Shown: positions 1-8,618 of the stretch, piece after piece | Layout: every line of letters starts with the position of its first letter | Position numbering within the stretch: position 1 is the stretch's first letter | Assembly: GCA_001655195.1 (NCBI GenBank) | Contig: LPNY01000132.1 | Location: 163,087-227,086 of the forward strand | Direction of reading: 5' to 3' | From: Arcobacter sp. EP1 | Lineage (GTDB): Bacteria > Campylobacterota > Campylobacteria > Campylobacterales > Arcobacteraceae | Length of the DNA stretch: 64,000 nt | Program-made: the position numbers and the translations under genes | Notes under the pieces: model-generated | What the model was told of the DNA's origin: nothing | The model's database searches: none | Seen by the model: the letters and a program-made list of their open reading frames with translations, nothing else

Positions 1-649
1 TCTCTTTTATTTCAATATCAGGTGCATTTTTAGAAGCCTCTTCTAATTCATCAGAAAAGAATCCATAAGCATCATCTGATGTATCATTTGAAGCATCATC
101 ATCAGCAAAAAAACCATAAGAATTAGATTTTACTTGATTATCTAACCCTTCATCATAAAATCCAATATTTTGTTGTGGTTCAGCTGGTGTTTCAACAGCA
201 GGAGTTGCTTGTTGTGGTGCTGGAGCTGGTTGCGAGGTAGCAACCATTTCACCATTACTATATGCACGAATATCTTTTAAAAGGTCTGTAGTCATTTCTG
301 TAAACACATCCTGCGTTAACTCTTCTGCTACTTCTAAGTCTAAAAGCTCTTTCATTACATCTAAACCATCGATTAAAGTTCCCGCCATTTCAGGGATAAA
401 CTCAATCTCATGATTTCTTAACTTATCCATCATGTTTTCAACATCATGAGTAAATTCAGCAAATAATTTTAATTCAACTGAGGCACCACTTCCTTTTAAT
501 GTATGAACATCACGGAAAAGTTGTCCCATTTCATCATCAGTTAAAGTACCATTATTTTCAGCTTCTAATAATACATTATCGGCTGACTCAAAAAGCTCTT
601 CAGCCTCTTCTACGAACATCTCTCTATATTTAGATATATCAAAAGACAT
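1..649 (-). CDS. cheA: Chemotaxis histidine kinase CheA, N-terminal part (cut by window edge)
   Basis: Reading leftwards from an ATG at 649 (AAGGAT Shine-Dalgarno just upstream) gives about 216 residues with no stop before the window edge, so the gene is truncated. Residues 1-105 form a histidine phosphotransfer (Hpt) domain with the motif HTLKGSG, the phospho-accepting histidine being H49. A Pro/Ala/Gln-rich linker follows, then two repeats of an Asp/Glu-rich segment containing YGFF. CheA is the cytoplasmic kinase that relays chemoreceptor signals to CheY. The dimerisation, ATPase and CheW-like domains must lie left of the window. The gene starts 14 bases after the cheY stop, so the two are almost certainly co-transcribed. 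The Hpt motif and neighbour make the call secure. Confidence 0.9.
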   Translation of the reverse strand, partial: MSFDISKYREMFVEEAEELFESADNVLLEAENNGTLTDDEMGQLFRDVHTLKGSGASVELKLFAEFTHDVENMMDKLRNHEIEFIPEMAGTLIDGLDVMKELLDLEVAEELTQDVFTEMTTDLLKDIRAYSNGEMVATSQPAPAPQQATPAVETPAEPQQNIGFYDEGLDNQVKSNSYGFFADDDASNDTSDDAYGFFSDELEEASKNAPDIEIKE

Positions 650-662
650 GACTTATCCTTTT

Positions 663-1031
663 TTATCTGCTTAATACTATATTTACTGCTTTTAGTAATT
701 GATCTGGTACAAATGGTTTTACAATCCATCCTGTAGCACCTGCTTCTTTACCTTTAGCTTTCATTTCATCACTTCGTTCAGTAGTTAATACTAAAATTGG
801 TTTTTTTGCATATTCTGGAAGTTTTCTTAACTCTTTAATTAACGTCAAACCATCCATATTTGGCATATTAACATCTGTAATAACTAAATCAAACGAAGCT
901 GCCTTAGCTTTATTTAAACCATCAACTCCATCTACACCTTCTGTAACATCGTTATATCCACCTTCGTTAAGTGCATAATTTAACATATCTCTTAACATTG
1001 TAGAATCGTCAACTATTAAAAGTTTCGCCAT
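663..1031 (-). CDS. cheY: Chemotaxis response regulator CheY
   Basis: This is a single receiver domain of 122 residues, the normal CheY size, with no output domain. The acidic pocket is D8/D9, the phospho-acceptor is D53 (in the segment ITDVNMPNMDG), the switch threonines are T83/T84 and the conserved lysine is K105 (in IVKPF). Phosphorylated CheY binds the flagellar switch and changes rotation direction. The ATG follows an AAGGAG site at good spacing. The gene lies directly upstream of cheA, its cognate kinase. The receiver fold is certain; the CheY assignment rests on size, the missing effector domain and the cheA context. Confidence 0.93.
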   Translation of the reverse strand: MAKLLIVDDSTMLRDMLNYALNEGGYNDVTEGVDGVDGLNKAKAASFDLVITDVNMPNMDGLTLIKELRKLPEYAKKPILVLTTERSDEMKAKGKEAGATGWIVKPFVPDQLLKAVNIVLSR

Positions 1032-1112
1032 GAAAACTCCTTAAATTTTCAAAAAATAATAATTTATTTACTATATTAACCAAAGAACTATTAATTTAGT
1101 ATAAAAAAATAA

Positions 1113-3296
1113 CTATAAAGTTGTACTTGCAAGTTCAATTCTGTCTTTTTTTACTTTTAGTACTTTGATTTCGACTTCTTGCCCAACATTTAGGACATCA
1201 CTTACACTTTTTACTCTCTCTTTTGAGATTTTAGAAATATGAAGTAATCCTTCTCCACCTTTTGGCAAAACAATGAATGCACCAAAGTCAGCAATTCGTT
1301 CTACTTTACCTACTAATACTTCATCAATAGCATAAAGTTTTTCAAAATCTATGTGTTGTTTTCTATTATCTCTTCGTGCTGGTGCGTTATTTGAGATAGA
1401 CTTAATATGCTCACAAGCATCCAAAACACTCTGTTTACACTCTCCACTCACTTTTACATTTCCACTATCTCTATCTAAATCAATAGATACAGAGAATTTT
1501 TCAATAATCTCTTTAATTGTAGAACCAGCTTTTCCAATAACAACCATAATTTTACTTGGATCAATTGCAAACTGCTCAATTAATGGTAATGCTTCACTTG
1601 GAACAATTTGTTCCGCAGCAATTTCCATAAGCCCAAGAATATGTTCTCTACCCTCTTTGGCTTGAAGTAGTGCTTCTTGTAATACTGATAACTCAATACC
1701 ACCAAGCTTAATATCCATTTGAAGTGCTGTGATACCTTCTCTTGTACCTGCTACTTTAAAGTCCATATCTCCATCATGGTCTTCTAGTCCCATGATATCT
1801 GTTAGTACTGAATACTCATCTCCTTCAACAACCATACCCATTGCAACACCTGCAACTAAGCTAGATACTGGAACACCCGCAGCTTTTAGTGCTAATGAAC
1901 CACCACAAACTGTTGCCATAGATGAAGAACCATTTGATTCTAAGATTTCTGATACTAAACGAATAGTTTCAGTAAAATCTGAATCAATCGTTGATTCTAA
2001 AGCTCTTTTTCCTAAGTTACCATGCCCTAATTCACGACGCCCTACATTAAACATTGGTTTTGCTTCTCCTACAGAGAATCCAGGGAAATTATAATGAAGT
2101 AAAAAGTTATCAATTTTAGTCGATTTTTCAGTTAACACTTCATACATTTGACCATCTTTTGCTCCTGTTAGAGTACCAACAACTAATGCTTGTGTTTCAC
2201 CTCTTGTAAATAGACACGACGAATGAGCAGAAGGTAAAATATTAGTTTCAATTTCAATAGGACGAACATCTTTAAGTCCTCTTCCATCAGCTCTTACTTT
2301 ATCAGTTACAATCATTGCTCGAACAAGTTCTCTTTTAACAACCGATACTGCATTATAAACAGTTGATAAGTCAAGCTCATTCTCTTCACAATATTCATTT
2401 TGAGAAATCATTTTAGCCACATCTTTTAACTCAGTAGCTCTTTCACTTTTTGCCAATTTTTTAATGGCATTTTTAATCTCATCACTAAAATTGTGTCGAA
2501 CGTAGTTAATCACTGTTTCATCAATACTAAACTCTACAAGTTCAATAACAGCTTCTTCTTTACACGCAGATTCAAATCCCGTCTCATAAGTTGTATTTGC
2601 ATCTTTTAAAGCTACTTGTGCAACGCCAATTGCCTCAACAAGTTCCGCTTCATTCATTTCATTTGATTTATGCACTTTTGTAAATGCTTCAATATCAACT
2701 TCTACCATATCTTCGCTAGACATTGATTTCATCTCAATCATTAATAACTCTTCTTTAGAACCTGCTACATACAAGTCTAAAGTTGACTCTGTCATCTGCG
2801 TTGATGTAGGATTTACAAGGTATTCCCCATTGATTCGTCCAACTCTTACTCCTGCAACTGATTTTTTAACTGGAATATTTGATGTAAATAAAGCAGCACT
2901 TGCAGCATTTAATGCTAATGCTTGAATATCAACTTCTTTATCAGCACTTAAAACAATAACTGTGATTGTTGTTGGATACACATACCCTTTAGGGAAAAGC
3001 GGTCGTAAACTTCTATCAATAACTCGTGCAGTTAAAGTTTCAAATTCGCTTGGCTTTGCTTCACGTTTAAAAAAACCACCTGGTACTTTTGCTGCAGCAT
3101 AGGTTTTTTCAAGATACTGTACAGTTAAAGGGGTAAAATCTTCTTCTACAGGATTGTCAAACTCACTCACGACTGTTGCTAAAACTACAGCTTTTCCTAA
3201 TTTTGCTAAAACAGAACCATTTGCTTGTTTAGCAACTTTGTTAAACTCAAAGATTTCCTGTTTTCCATTTAATTCAAATTCACATACTGTTGACAT
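1113..3296 (-). CDS. pnp: Polyribonucleotide nucleotidyltransferase (PNPase)
   Basis: This 727-residue protein has the full PNPase architecture: a first RNase PH domain (about 1-140), an all-alpha linker, a second catalytic RNase PH domain (about 330-540), a KH domain with the GKAG loop near residue 590, and a C-terminal S1 domain (about 650-720, with the segment DFGAFIVLP). The phosphate-binding and catalytic stretch GDMDFKVAGT is intact. The enzyme degrades RNA 3' to 5' by phosphorolysis and takes part in mRNA decay in the cytoplasm. The ATG is preceded by AAAGGAT, whose bases overlap the end of the upstream phosphoribosyltransferase gene only five bases away. This suggests one operon with that gene and lptD. 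Confidence 0.97.
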   Translation of the reverse strand: MSTVCEFELNGKQEIFEFNKVAKQANGSVLAKLGKAVVLATVVSEFDNPVEEDFTPLTVQYLEKTYAAAKVPGGFFKREAKPSEFETLTARVIDRSLRPLFPKGYVYPTTITVIVLSADKEVDIQALALNAASAALFTSNIPVKKSVAGVRVGRINGEYLVNPTSTQMTESTLDLYVAGSKEELLMIEMKSMSSEDMVEVDIEAFTKVHKSNEMNEAELVEAIGVAQVALKDANTTYETGFESACKEEAVIELVEFSIDETVINYVRHNFSDEIKNAIKKLAKSERATELKDVAKMISQNEYCEENELDLSTVYNAVSVVKRELVRAMIVTDKVRADGRGLKDVRPIEIETNILPSAHSSCLFTRGETQALVVGTLTGAKDGQMYEVLTEKSTKIDNFLLHYNFPGFSVGEAKPMFNVGRRELGHGNLGKRALESTIDSDFTETIRLVSEILESNGSSSMATVCGGSLALKAAGVPVSSLVAGVAMGMVVEGDEYSVLTDIMGLEDHDGDMDFKVAGTREGITALQMDIKLGGIELSVLQEALLQAKEGREHILGLMEIAAEQIVPSEALPLIEQFAIDPSKIMVVIGKAGSTIKEIIEKFSVSIDLDRDSGNVKVSGECKQSVLDACEHIKSISNNAPARRDNRKQHIDFEKLYAIDEVLVGKVERIADFGAFIVLPKGGEGLLHISKISKERVKSVSDVLNVGQEVEIKVLKVKKDRIELASTTL

Positions 3297-3301
3297 ATAT
3301 T

Positions 3302-3958
3302 TTATCCTTTATCCTTAATATTTTTTATCTGTTCAAACGTTATCTCTTCTAATGTTTCATAGTAATAATCAATTGCAATAAAATGTTCTAATTTCTTTGC
3401 ATAATATAAATCATCTGCAATAGATTCAATAATTTGTATACTCGCATCTGGTATTATGGGTGTTGCAACAGATACCGACTTAGCACCCATATTGATGGCT
3501 GTTTTAATACATGCCATCATTGTTAATCCAGTATTTAATCCTTCATCAACAATCAAAATATTTTTATTTTGTAAATCTTGGATTTTATACCCTGCTCTAA
3601 ATTTATTAATTTTTTTCAAAACTAAATCATCATAAACATATTTTGATCTTGAGAAAATAAAATCAAGACTAATATCAAATGATTTCACTATCTCTTCATG
3701 AATAACAACCTCTTCACTCTCTGTTACAATAGCAACTTCACACTCTTCATTATTAGGTGCAACTATCTTTTCTGTAAACATTATTTTGTATTGAGCATTA
3801 AGTTTTTCAGCAATCACTTTAGCAATTAAATAACCACCATATGAAGCCCCAACAACAATCCAATCTTCAAGTTTCATTTGCCCTATAGGTAATACTTCTA
3901 CAAGCTGTGCTGCAGCATCCTCCCTATTTTTAAAATAAATCTTACTCTCTTTATTCAT
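3302..3958 (-). CDS. Phosphoribosyltransferase family protein
   Basis: This 218-residue cytoplasmic protein has a type I phosphoribosyltransferase fold. The PRPP loop is recognisable as IVDEGLNTGLT (about residues 136-146), a variant of the usual VDDGxATG pattern, and an upstream strand-loop has VVGASYGGYLIA. The family moves a ribose-phosphate from PRPP to a base or acts as a regulator; the substrate cannot be read from sequence. The ATG overlaps the last base of the lptD stop (TAATG), and pnp starts five bases downstream, so translation is probably coupled across lptD, this gene and pnp. The changed acidic motif (DE instead of DD) could mean altered catalysis. Family call firm, function unknown. 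Confidence 0.75.
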   Translation of the reverse strand: MNKESKIYFKNREDAAAQLVEVLPIGQMKLEDWIVVGASYGGYLIAKVIAEKLNAQYKIMFTEKIVAPNNEECEVAIVTESEEVVIHEEIVKSFDISLDFIFSRSKYVYDDLVLKKINKFRAGYKIQDLQNKNILIVDEGLNTGLTMMACIKTAINMGAKSVSVATPIIPDASIQIIESIADDLYYAKKLEHFIAIDYYYETLEEITFEQIKNIKDKG

Positions 3959-6033
3959 TATTCATAACTTTGATTAATTTGTCCTAAAGGTTTTAAAACT
4001 AATTCTAAGTAAATTACATCTTGTTTAATAGCATTAGCCGTTGAAGAAGAAGGAGTAATCACTTTTTCCAATCTAAGACTTAACTTCCAACACTTATCAT
4101 CAATAATAAAGGTAAATCCTTGCTTACTTCGAATTTTCTTCTCCAAGTTATAGCTTTCATAATATTTAAATTGATAATCCCTAAGAAACTTTAAACCAGC
4201 ATCAATTGTATAAGATTCTAGATCACTCTTCCCAGAATTTGGCGTATCTTTAGACATATAATATGAAAGTTTCAAAAAATAGTCTAAATAATCTAAGTTA
4301 AAAGAAGTCGAATTTTCAATTAACTCATCATCAAGATGATTATATAAAAGTTTATTAGAAATTGATCCTAATAAATAATTATATGTGATTTCATTTTCTA
4401 AATTTCCTAAGTCAGCATTATTAAAATCATCATATATAATGGCTTGACTAATCTTATGATTAATAATTTGTTGTAAATCTTCTATATCATATAAGGAATG
4501 ATTTAATGCGAAAGAGAGTGTTTTTGTTGTCTTTGATATAGGAAAAGGATTTAACTCCGTATTATTGTTGGTTACAGGGAAAATATCTCCATCACTTTTA
4601 ACCACATTTGGTATTGTAAAAACAGAAGACAGGTTTATTGTATGTAATCCAAAATCATACTCTTTTAAAAGATCTGTATCCAAAGAGATTAGATGTCGAT
4701 TTTCAAAAAAAGTAGCATCTTCGTAAACTACTGAGGCTTGAGAGTATCTCTGTTTAATAAGAGTCAATTCTTCTTTTAATGTTAAAGTTACATAATCATT
4801 AAATAAAGGAATACTATATGAAATAGGTACAACTAATTCATAACGATCGGCATTAATACTTTGTTCACGATAATAATTTGTATATTTAAAATCTGTCGAA
4901 TATAATAATTTATCCCAAAATAACGGTTTTGAAAAGCTATGCATTTGAAGTTGAGGTAACTCTTGTAAGGTTGTTTTATTAGAATCAAGTGATGTATCTA
5001 AATAATATCGAAAGTAACTACCAACGTAGTATTCTGGAGTTTCATAATAATAATTAATTTTTGATTCTAATTTCTTTTCACTTGAACTATTATTTCCTAC
5101 TTCAACATTTTTATATTCAATATCATTCATCCAGTTAATAGAAACTAAAAGTTCATCATCATGTTCACCAGAAGATATTAATCCTTCTCTTTGATAGTCA
5201 ATACTCCACCCATAATGTTTATTATTTTCTAAATTATTTTCAGTTGAATAAGATTGTTTTTCTTTAAAAAAACCACTTTTAACTTTCAACATTGAATTAT
5301 CAGAATCTGCAAATCTATAGTATGCATACATTCCATAACCACGTTCAGTTTTAATTTGAGGAGTTAATTCAATATCATAATTATGTTGAGGGGCAATAAA
5401 TATTGGTTGTCCATATAAAAACCCCTCACTACTTGAATATCCAACAGTTGCTGACAGAAGTCCTGTACGACGCGTTTTATCAGTTGAGAAACCAAAATAA
5501 GGAGTATAAAACAAAGGAACATCTTTAATATAAAGCCTCGTATTATAGGTATTTATCCATTTCTCTTTTTTATCATAATCACCACTTGTAAATCGTATTG
5601 TCCAAGCAGGGTCAATACAATCACAACTTGATAAAATAGAATTTGTTAAAGCAAGAATATCACCTTCACTATTAGAGTCTTTAGAATTTATCCAAATATT
5701 TGATTTTACATCTAGAAGCATCACTGGATTTTGAATAATTTTCTTTTTATTAACATCTAAAAAAGCATAGTTACTCTGTGCTTGTACTTTGTTCTCTTGT
5801 AAAATTACAACTTCATCAAAAAGTTCAAAAGTTCCATTTGTTTTATCATAGATTGCTTTTTGTGCTAAGATATAGTAAGTAGGAGAAAAAATGACAACAT
5901 TGTCTTTTGCAACTAAGATATTGTCTTTTGTATCAACACTATTTGCTAATATTTGAAACTTCTCATTTTCAACAGAGGCTGCATGTAATAAACTTATTGA
6001 CAAAGCAATAATAAATAAAATTCTTTTAACCAT
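3958..6033 (-). CDS. lptD: LPS-assembly outer membrane protein LptD
   Basis: About 691 residues. A signal peptide (roughly 1-20, ending LLHA) is followed by an OstA/LptA-like beta-jellyroll (about 25-140) and a long C-terminal beta-barrel. Cysteines occur in SSCDC at the domain boundary and in DDKCW near the C-terminus, placed where LptD proteins form inter-domain disulfides. LptD with LptE inserts lipopolysaccharide into the outer leaflet of the outer membrane. I chose the ATG at 6033; a TTG three codons upstream is in frame but lies inside the preceding gene. The start overlaps the stop of the RDD gene, and the stop overlaps the ATG of the phosphoribosyltransferase gene, so this is a tightly packed operon. 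Confidence 0.9.
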   Translation of the reverse strand: MVKRILFIIALSISLLHAASVENEKFQILANSVDTKDNILVAKDNVVIFSPTYYILAQKAIYDKTNGTFELFDEVVILQENKVQAQSNYAFLDVNKKKIIQNPVMLLDVKSNIWINSKDSNSEGDILALTNSILSSCDCIDPAWTIRFTSGDYDKKEKWINTYNTRLYIKDVPLFYTPYFGFSTDKTRRTGLLSATVGYSSSEGFLYGQPIFIAPQHNYDIELTPQIKTERGYGMYAYYRFADSDNSMLKVKSGFFKEKQSYSTENNLENNKHYGWSIDYQREGLISSGEHDDELLVSINWMNDIEYKNVEVGNNSSSEKKLESKINYYYETPEYYVGSYFRYYLDTSLDSNKTTLQELPQLQMHSFSKPLFWDKLLYSTDFKYTNYYREQSINADRYELVVPISYSIPLFNDYVTLTLKEELTLIKQRYSQASVVYEDATFFENRHLISLDTDLLKEYDFGLHTINLSSVFTIPNVVKSDGDIFPVTNNNTELNPFPISKTTKTLSFALNHSLYDIEDLQQIINHKISQAIIYDDFNNADLGNLENEITYNYLLGSISNKLLYNHLDDELIENSTSFNLDYLDYFLKLSYYMSKDTPNSGKSDLESYTIDAGLKFLRDYQFKYYESYNLEKKIRSKQGFTFIIDDKCWKLSLRLEKVITPSSSTANAIKQDVIYLELVLKPLGQINQSYE

Positions 6034-6472
6034 TATTAACAACTAACGTCCTACCCATTTTGTCGTGAAAAGTCTGTTTCCCATCATTAAAGAATGCAAA
6101 AACAAATCCTATATAGAAGAACATTTCACTTAAAATTCTTGCCATTGATCGTAAAACTGCAGACATAAAAGTTACTCTACCAAAGCTGTTATAATCAATC
6201 ACACGTATTTTAGCAACAATTTTCCCCACTGTTGCACCATAATACCAAACAAAAAACGTCTGATATATAAACTTTAAAAATAGTACTTGCCACAAAAATT
6301 CATTCATTATAACCAAAAGTACTTGCAAGTCACCACTACTTGCACTAATATTTTCCCAAAAAATTGCTAAAACTAATAAGGTTATTAGAACATCATCAAT
6401 AACAAAAGCTATTAAACGAGAAGGTACTGATGCTAGTTCTAAATTATTTGTATCCATAGGCTCACTATTCAT
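6026..6472 (-). CDS. RDD family integral membrane protein
   Basis: This 148-residue protein has the RDD signature near its N-terminus (PSRLIAFVIDDVLI), a first hydrophobic helix at about 20-42, a second at about 55-80, the conserved GATVGKIVAKIRV segment after it, and a last hydrophobic helix near 115-130. RDD proteins are small inner-membrane proteins of mostly unknown function; some have been linked to ion or osmolyte transport. The gene sits between purD and lptD, four bases after the purD stop and overlapping the lptD start, so it is in the same transcription unit. No specific function can be deduced. Confidence 0.8.
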   Translation of the reverse strand: MNSEPMDTNNLELASVPSRLIAFVIDDVLITLLVLAIFWENISASSGDLQVLLVIMNEFLWQVLFLKFIYQTFFVWYYGATVGKIVAKIRVIDYNSFGRVTFMSAVLRSMARILSEMFFYIGFVFAFFNDGKQTFHDKMGRTLVVNNG

Positions 6473-6476
6473 TCGT

Positions 6477-7742
6477 CTATTTTAAAGCCTGATATGCAAT
6501 ATCTGTTCGACACTTTTTACCAGCAAAATGGACTTGTCCACATAAAGCGTATGCTCTGTCACGTGCCTCTTTAATCGTTGTTCCAAAACCGACACATAAT
6601 AGAACTCTTCCTCCTGTTGCAAAGAGTGTATCACCCTCTTTTGTAACACCTGCATATGAAATATGAGAATTTGCAGCTAACTCTTCATCTACAATTTCAT
6701 CAACAATAATCTCTGCAGGTTCACTTGAACTATACGGATAATTTGCACTTGCCATTACAACGGCAACTCCAAATTCATCTTTAATCTTAATATCAAGTTT
6801 ATCTAATTGTTTGGTAGCACCTTTATAGAATAATTCAGAAACTGGCGTTTCCAATAAAGGCATTAAAATCTCACATTCAGGATCACCAAATCGTACATTG
6901 TACTCTAAGATAATTGGCTCACCTTTAACCACCATAACACCAATAAAAAGAACACCTTCAAAAGGAGCTCCTTCTTGTTTCATTCCTTCTAATGTTGGTT
7001 TAATTACTCTCTCTTCAACTTTTTTATAAATATCATCATTTACTAAAGGAGTTGGCGCATAAGCACCCATTCCACCTGTGTTTGGTCCAGTATCTCCATC
7101 GCCTATTCGTTTGTGATCTTGTGCTGCAGGTAAAACTTTATAGTTTTCTCCATCACAAATTGCAAAAATTGAAAGCTCATAACCATCTAAGTATTCTTCA
7201 ACAACAATCGAAGTTCCTGCATCACCAAAAGAAGTTCCTGCTAACATATCCGTTGCTGCCTCTTTTGCTTCATCTTTTGATTGTGCAATAATTACACCCT
7301 TTCCTCCACATAAACCATCTGCTTTAACTACAATTGGTTCACTCATGGTATCAATAAAATCATGGGCTTCTTTTTCGTTAGTTGTTTCAATAAACGCTGC
7401 TGTTGGTATATTGTATTTCTTTAAAATATTTTTCATATAAACTTTTGAACCTTCTAACTGTGCAGCTGCACGACTAGGTCCAAATACAGTTAATCCATTC
7501 TCTTTAAAAATATCAACAACACCATCTACTAATGGAGCTTCAGGGCCTACAATAGTTAAATCAATACTATTCTCTTTTGCCCATGTTGCTAACTCATTAT
7601 AATCTTTAATATTTATATTTGTTCCCAAATTATCAGTTGCACCATTTCCTGGCATAAAAAATAGTTCATGTTCTTTTTCGTTAAAAATGCTTAGCCCAAT
7701 AGAGTACTCTCTACCACCACTTCCAAGTATTAAAATATTCAC
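6477..7742 (-). CDS. purD: Phosphoribosylamine--glycine ligase PurD
   Basis: This ATP-grasp enzyme joins phosphoribosylamine and glycine to give GAR in purine synthesis. I start it at a GTG (7742) preceded by AAGGAAAA, which gives 421 residues beginning VNILILGSGGREYSI, the family's usual N-terminus. An upstream in-frame ATG (7772) would add ten atypical residues and run into the 6S-like RNA. The ATP-grasp signatures KADGLCGGKGV and VRFGDPECE are present. The gene is immediately downstream of the 6S-like RNA on the same strand, so its mRNA may arise by read-through from the RNA promoter. Function secure. Confidence 0.95.
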   Translation of the reverse strand: MNILILGSGGREYSIGLSIFNEKEHELFFMPGNGATDNLGTNINIKDYNELATWAKENSIDLTIVGPEAPLVDGVVDIFKENGLTVFGPSRAAAQLEGSKVYMKNILKKYNIPTAAFIETTNEKEAHDFIDTMSEPIVVKADGLCGGKGVIIAQSKDEAKEAATDMLAGTSFGDAGTSIVVEEYLDGYELSIFAICDGENYKVLPAAQDHKRIGDGDTGPNTGGMGAYAPTPLVNDDIYKKVEERVIKPTLEGMKQEGAPFEGVLFIGVMVVKGEPIILEYNVRFGDPECEILMPLLETPVSELFYKGATKQLDKLDIKIKDEFGVAVVMASANYPYSSSEPAEIIVDEIVDEELAANSHISYAGVTKEGDTLFATGGRVLLCVGFGTTIKEARDRAYALCGQVHFAGKKCRTDIAYQALK

Positions 7743-7764
7743 GTTGATTTTCCTTAAAAAATTG

Positions 7765-7944
7765 TAGTTCATCCAAGTAGCCGTTAACCATCAAATGGCC
7801 CACAAAAGCCAATAACTAGCACGTAAGAATTACGCTTTAGGAGCAGAAGTACTAAAAGCAAACGCTACACACCGCATAATTACAATTACCTGCAAAAAAA
7901 TAGTATCGGACCCTCAACAATGGAAATCCCGTACTACTTAGATA
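7765..7944 (-). ncRNA. ssrS: 6S-like RNA (SsrS candidate)
   Basis: The gap between hemD and purD encodes no protein but folds on the minus strand like 6S RNA. A closing stem pairs ATCTAAGTAGT (about 7943-7933) with GCTACTTGGAT (about 7781-7771). Inside it CCATTG pairs with TGATGG, and GGTCC with GGGCC. A large unpaired bubble follows, then a long apical hairpin (GTAA with TTAC, AATTATGC with GCGTAATT, then a GCTTTTAG/CTAAAGC tip). A TAAAAT -10 element precedes the likely 5' end, giving about 180 nt. 6S RNA binds housekeeping RNA polymerase as a promoter mimic. From memory, 6S genes of this phylum lie upstream of purD, which fits. Ends are approximate. Confidence 0.72.
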
Positions 7945-7950
7945 TGTCTT

Positions 7951-7956
7951 ATTTTA
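7951..7956 (-). promoter_or_regulatory. -10 element of the 6S-like RNA promoter
   Basis: The minus-strand sequence TCGATAAAAT ends in TAAAAT, about seven bases before the start of the closing stem of the 6S-like RNA. No convincing -35 box is seen, which is common in this phylum. It overlaps the region just downstream of the hemD stop. Confidence 0.5.
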
Positions 7957-7979
7957 TCGAAGAAAATATGAATAAAAGA

Positions 7980-8618
7980 TTAATCTCTTTGAAGAGTTCG
8001 TGCAAGTTCAATACAAGCATCGATACTTTGTTTTTCAGAGGCAATAAAATCAATATTATCGGGAAGGTATTTAGCCGTGGTTTTTCCAATAACAACTGCT
8101 TTATAGGACTCATTCCATTTAAATCTTTTGAAAAAACATTCAACTGTAGAAGGAGAAGAAAAGATAATAATTGAATTGGATTTTGGTTGCTCAAACTGCT
8201 TTTCATTACAAGCAGTTTTATAAGTTACTAAAGAATTAATATCAATACCATTATCTTGTAAGATTTCGACCAGAGAAGAGACCGTTTTTTGAGCACAAAC
8301 ATAAAGACATCGTTTATCTTTTAGCAAAGGGATTAACTCTTTTGCAAAACTATTTCCATGAGAACTTTCCCCAATAAAAGCTGTTTGTCCATTATATGCC
8401 TCAACAGCTGTTGCAGTTTTAGGCGCGATACAATAAGAAGGGATATTTTTCCAATCTTTATTAAAAGAATCAATTGAATAAATTGCATTTTTTGAAGTAA
8501 ATATTAAAGCATCATATTGCAATAGGTCCACGATAGAGGGAAGGTACTCAATTTTAAGTAACGGAAGATTAACAACATTCTCATATTTAATATCACTAAG
8601 TAGAACAATACTACGCAA
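7980..8618 (-). CDS. hemD: Uroporphyrinogen-III synthase HemD
   Basis: This 212-residue protein has the two-lobed HemD layout. The segments ALIFTSKNAIYS (about 36-47) and IIIFSSPSTVECFF (about 149-162) are the conserved TSxNAV- and SSPSTV-type motifs. It cyclises hydroxymethylbilane to uroporphyrinogen III in the cytoplasm, feeding heme synthesis for the many c-type cytochromes this cell makes. HemD is poorly conserved overall, but both motifs are present. The start is a TTG with GGAG seven bases upstream, and its first codons overlap the end of the SulP gene by eight bases, indicating coupled translation. Confidence 0.85.
   Translation of the reverse strand: MRSIVLLSDIKYENVVNLPLLKIEYLPSIVDLLQYDALIFTSKNAIYSIDSFNKDWKNIPSYCIAPKTATAVEAYNGQTAFIGESSHGNSFAKELIPLLKDKRCLYVCAQKTVSSLVEILQDNGIDINSLVTYKTACNEKQFEQPKSNSIIIFSSPSTVECFFKRFKWNESYKAVVIGKTTAKYLPDNIDFIASEKQSIDACIELARTLQRD

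Noticed and set aside
1351..2094. Plus-strand open frames opposite pnp
   Set aside because: They lack ribosome sites and family matches; pnp on the minus strand is fully conserved here.
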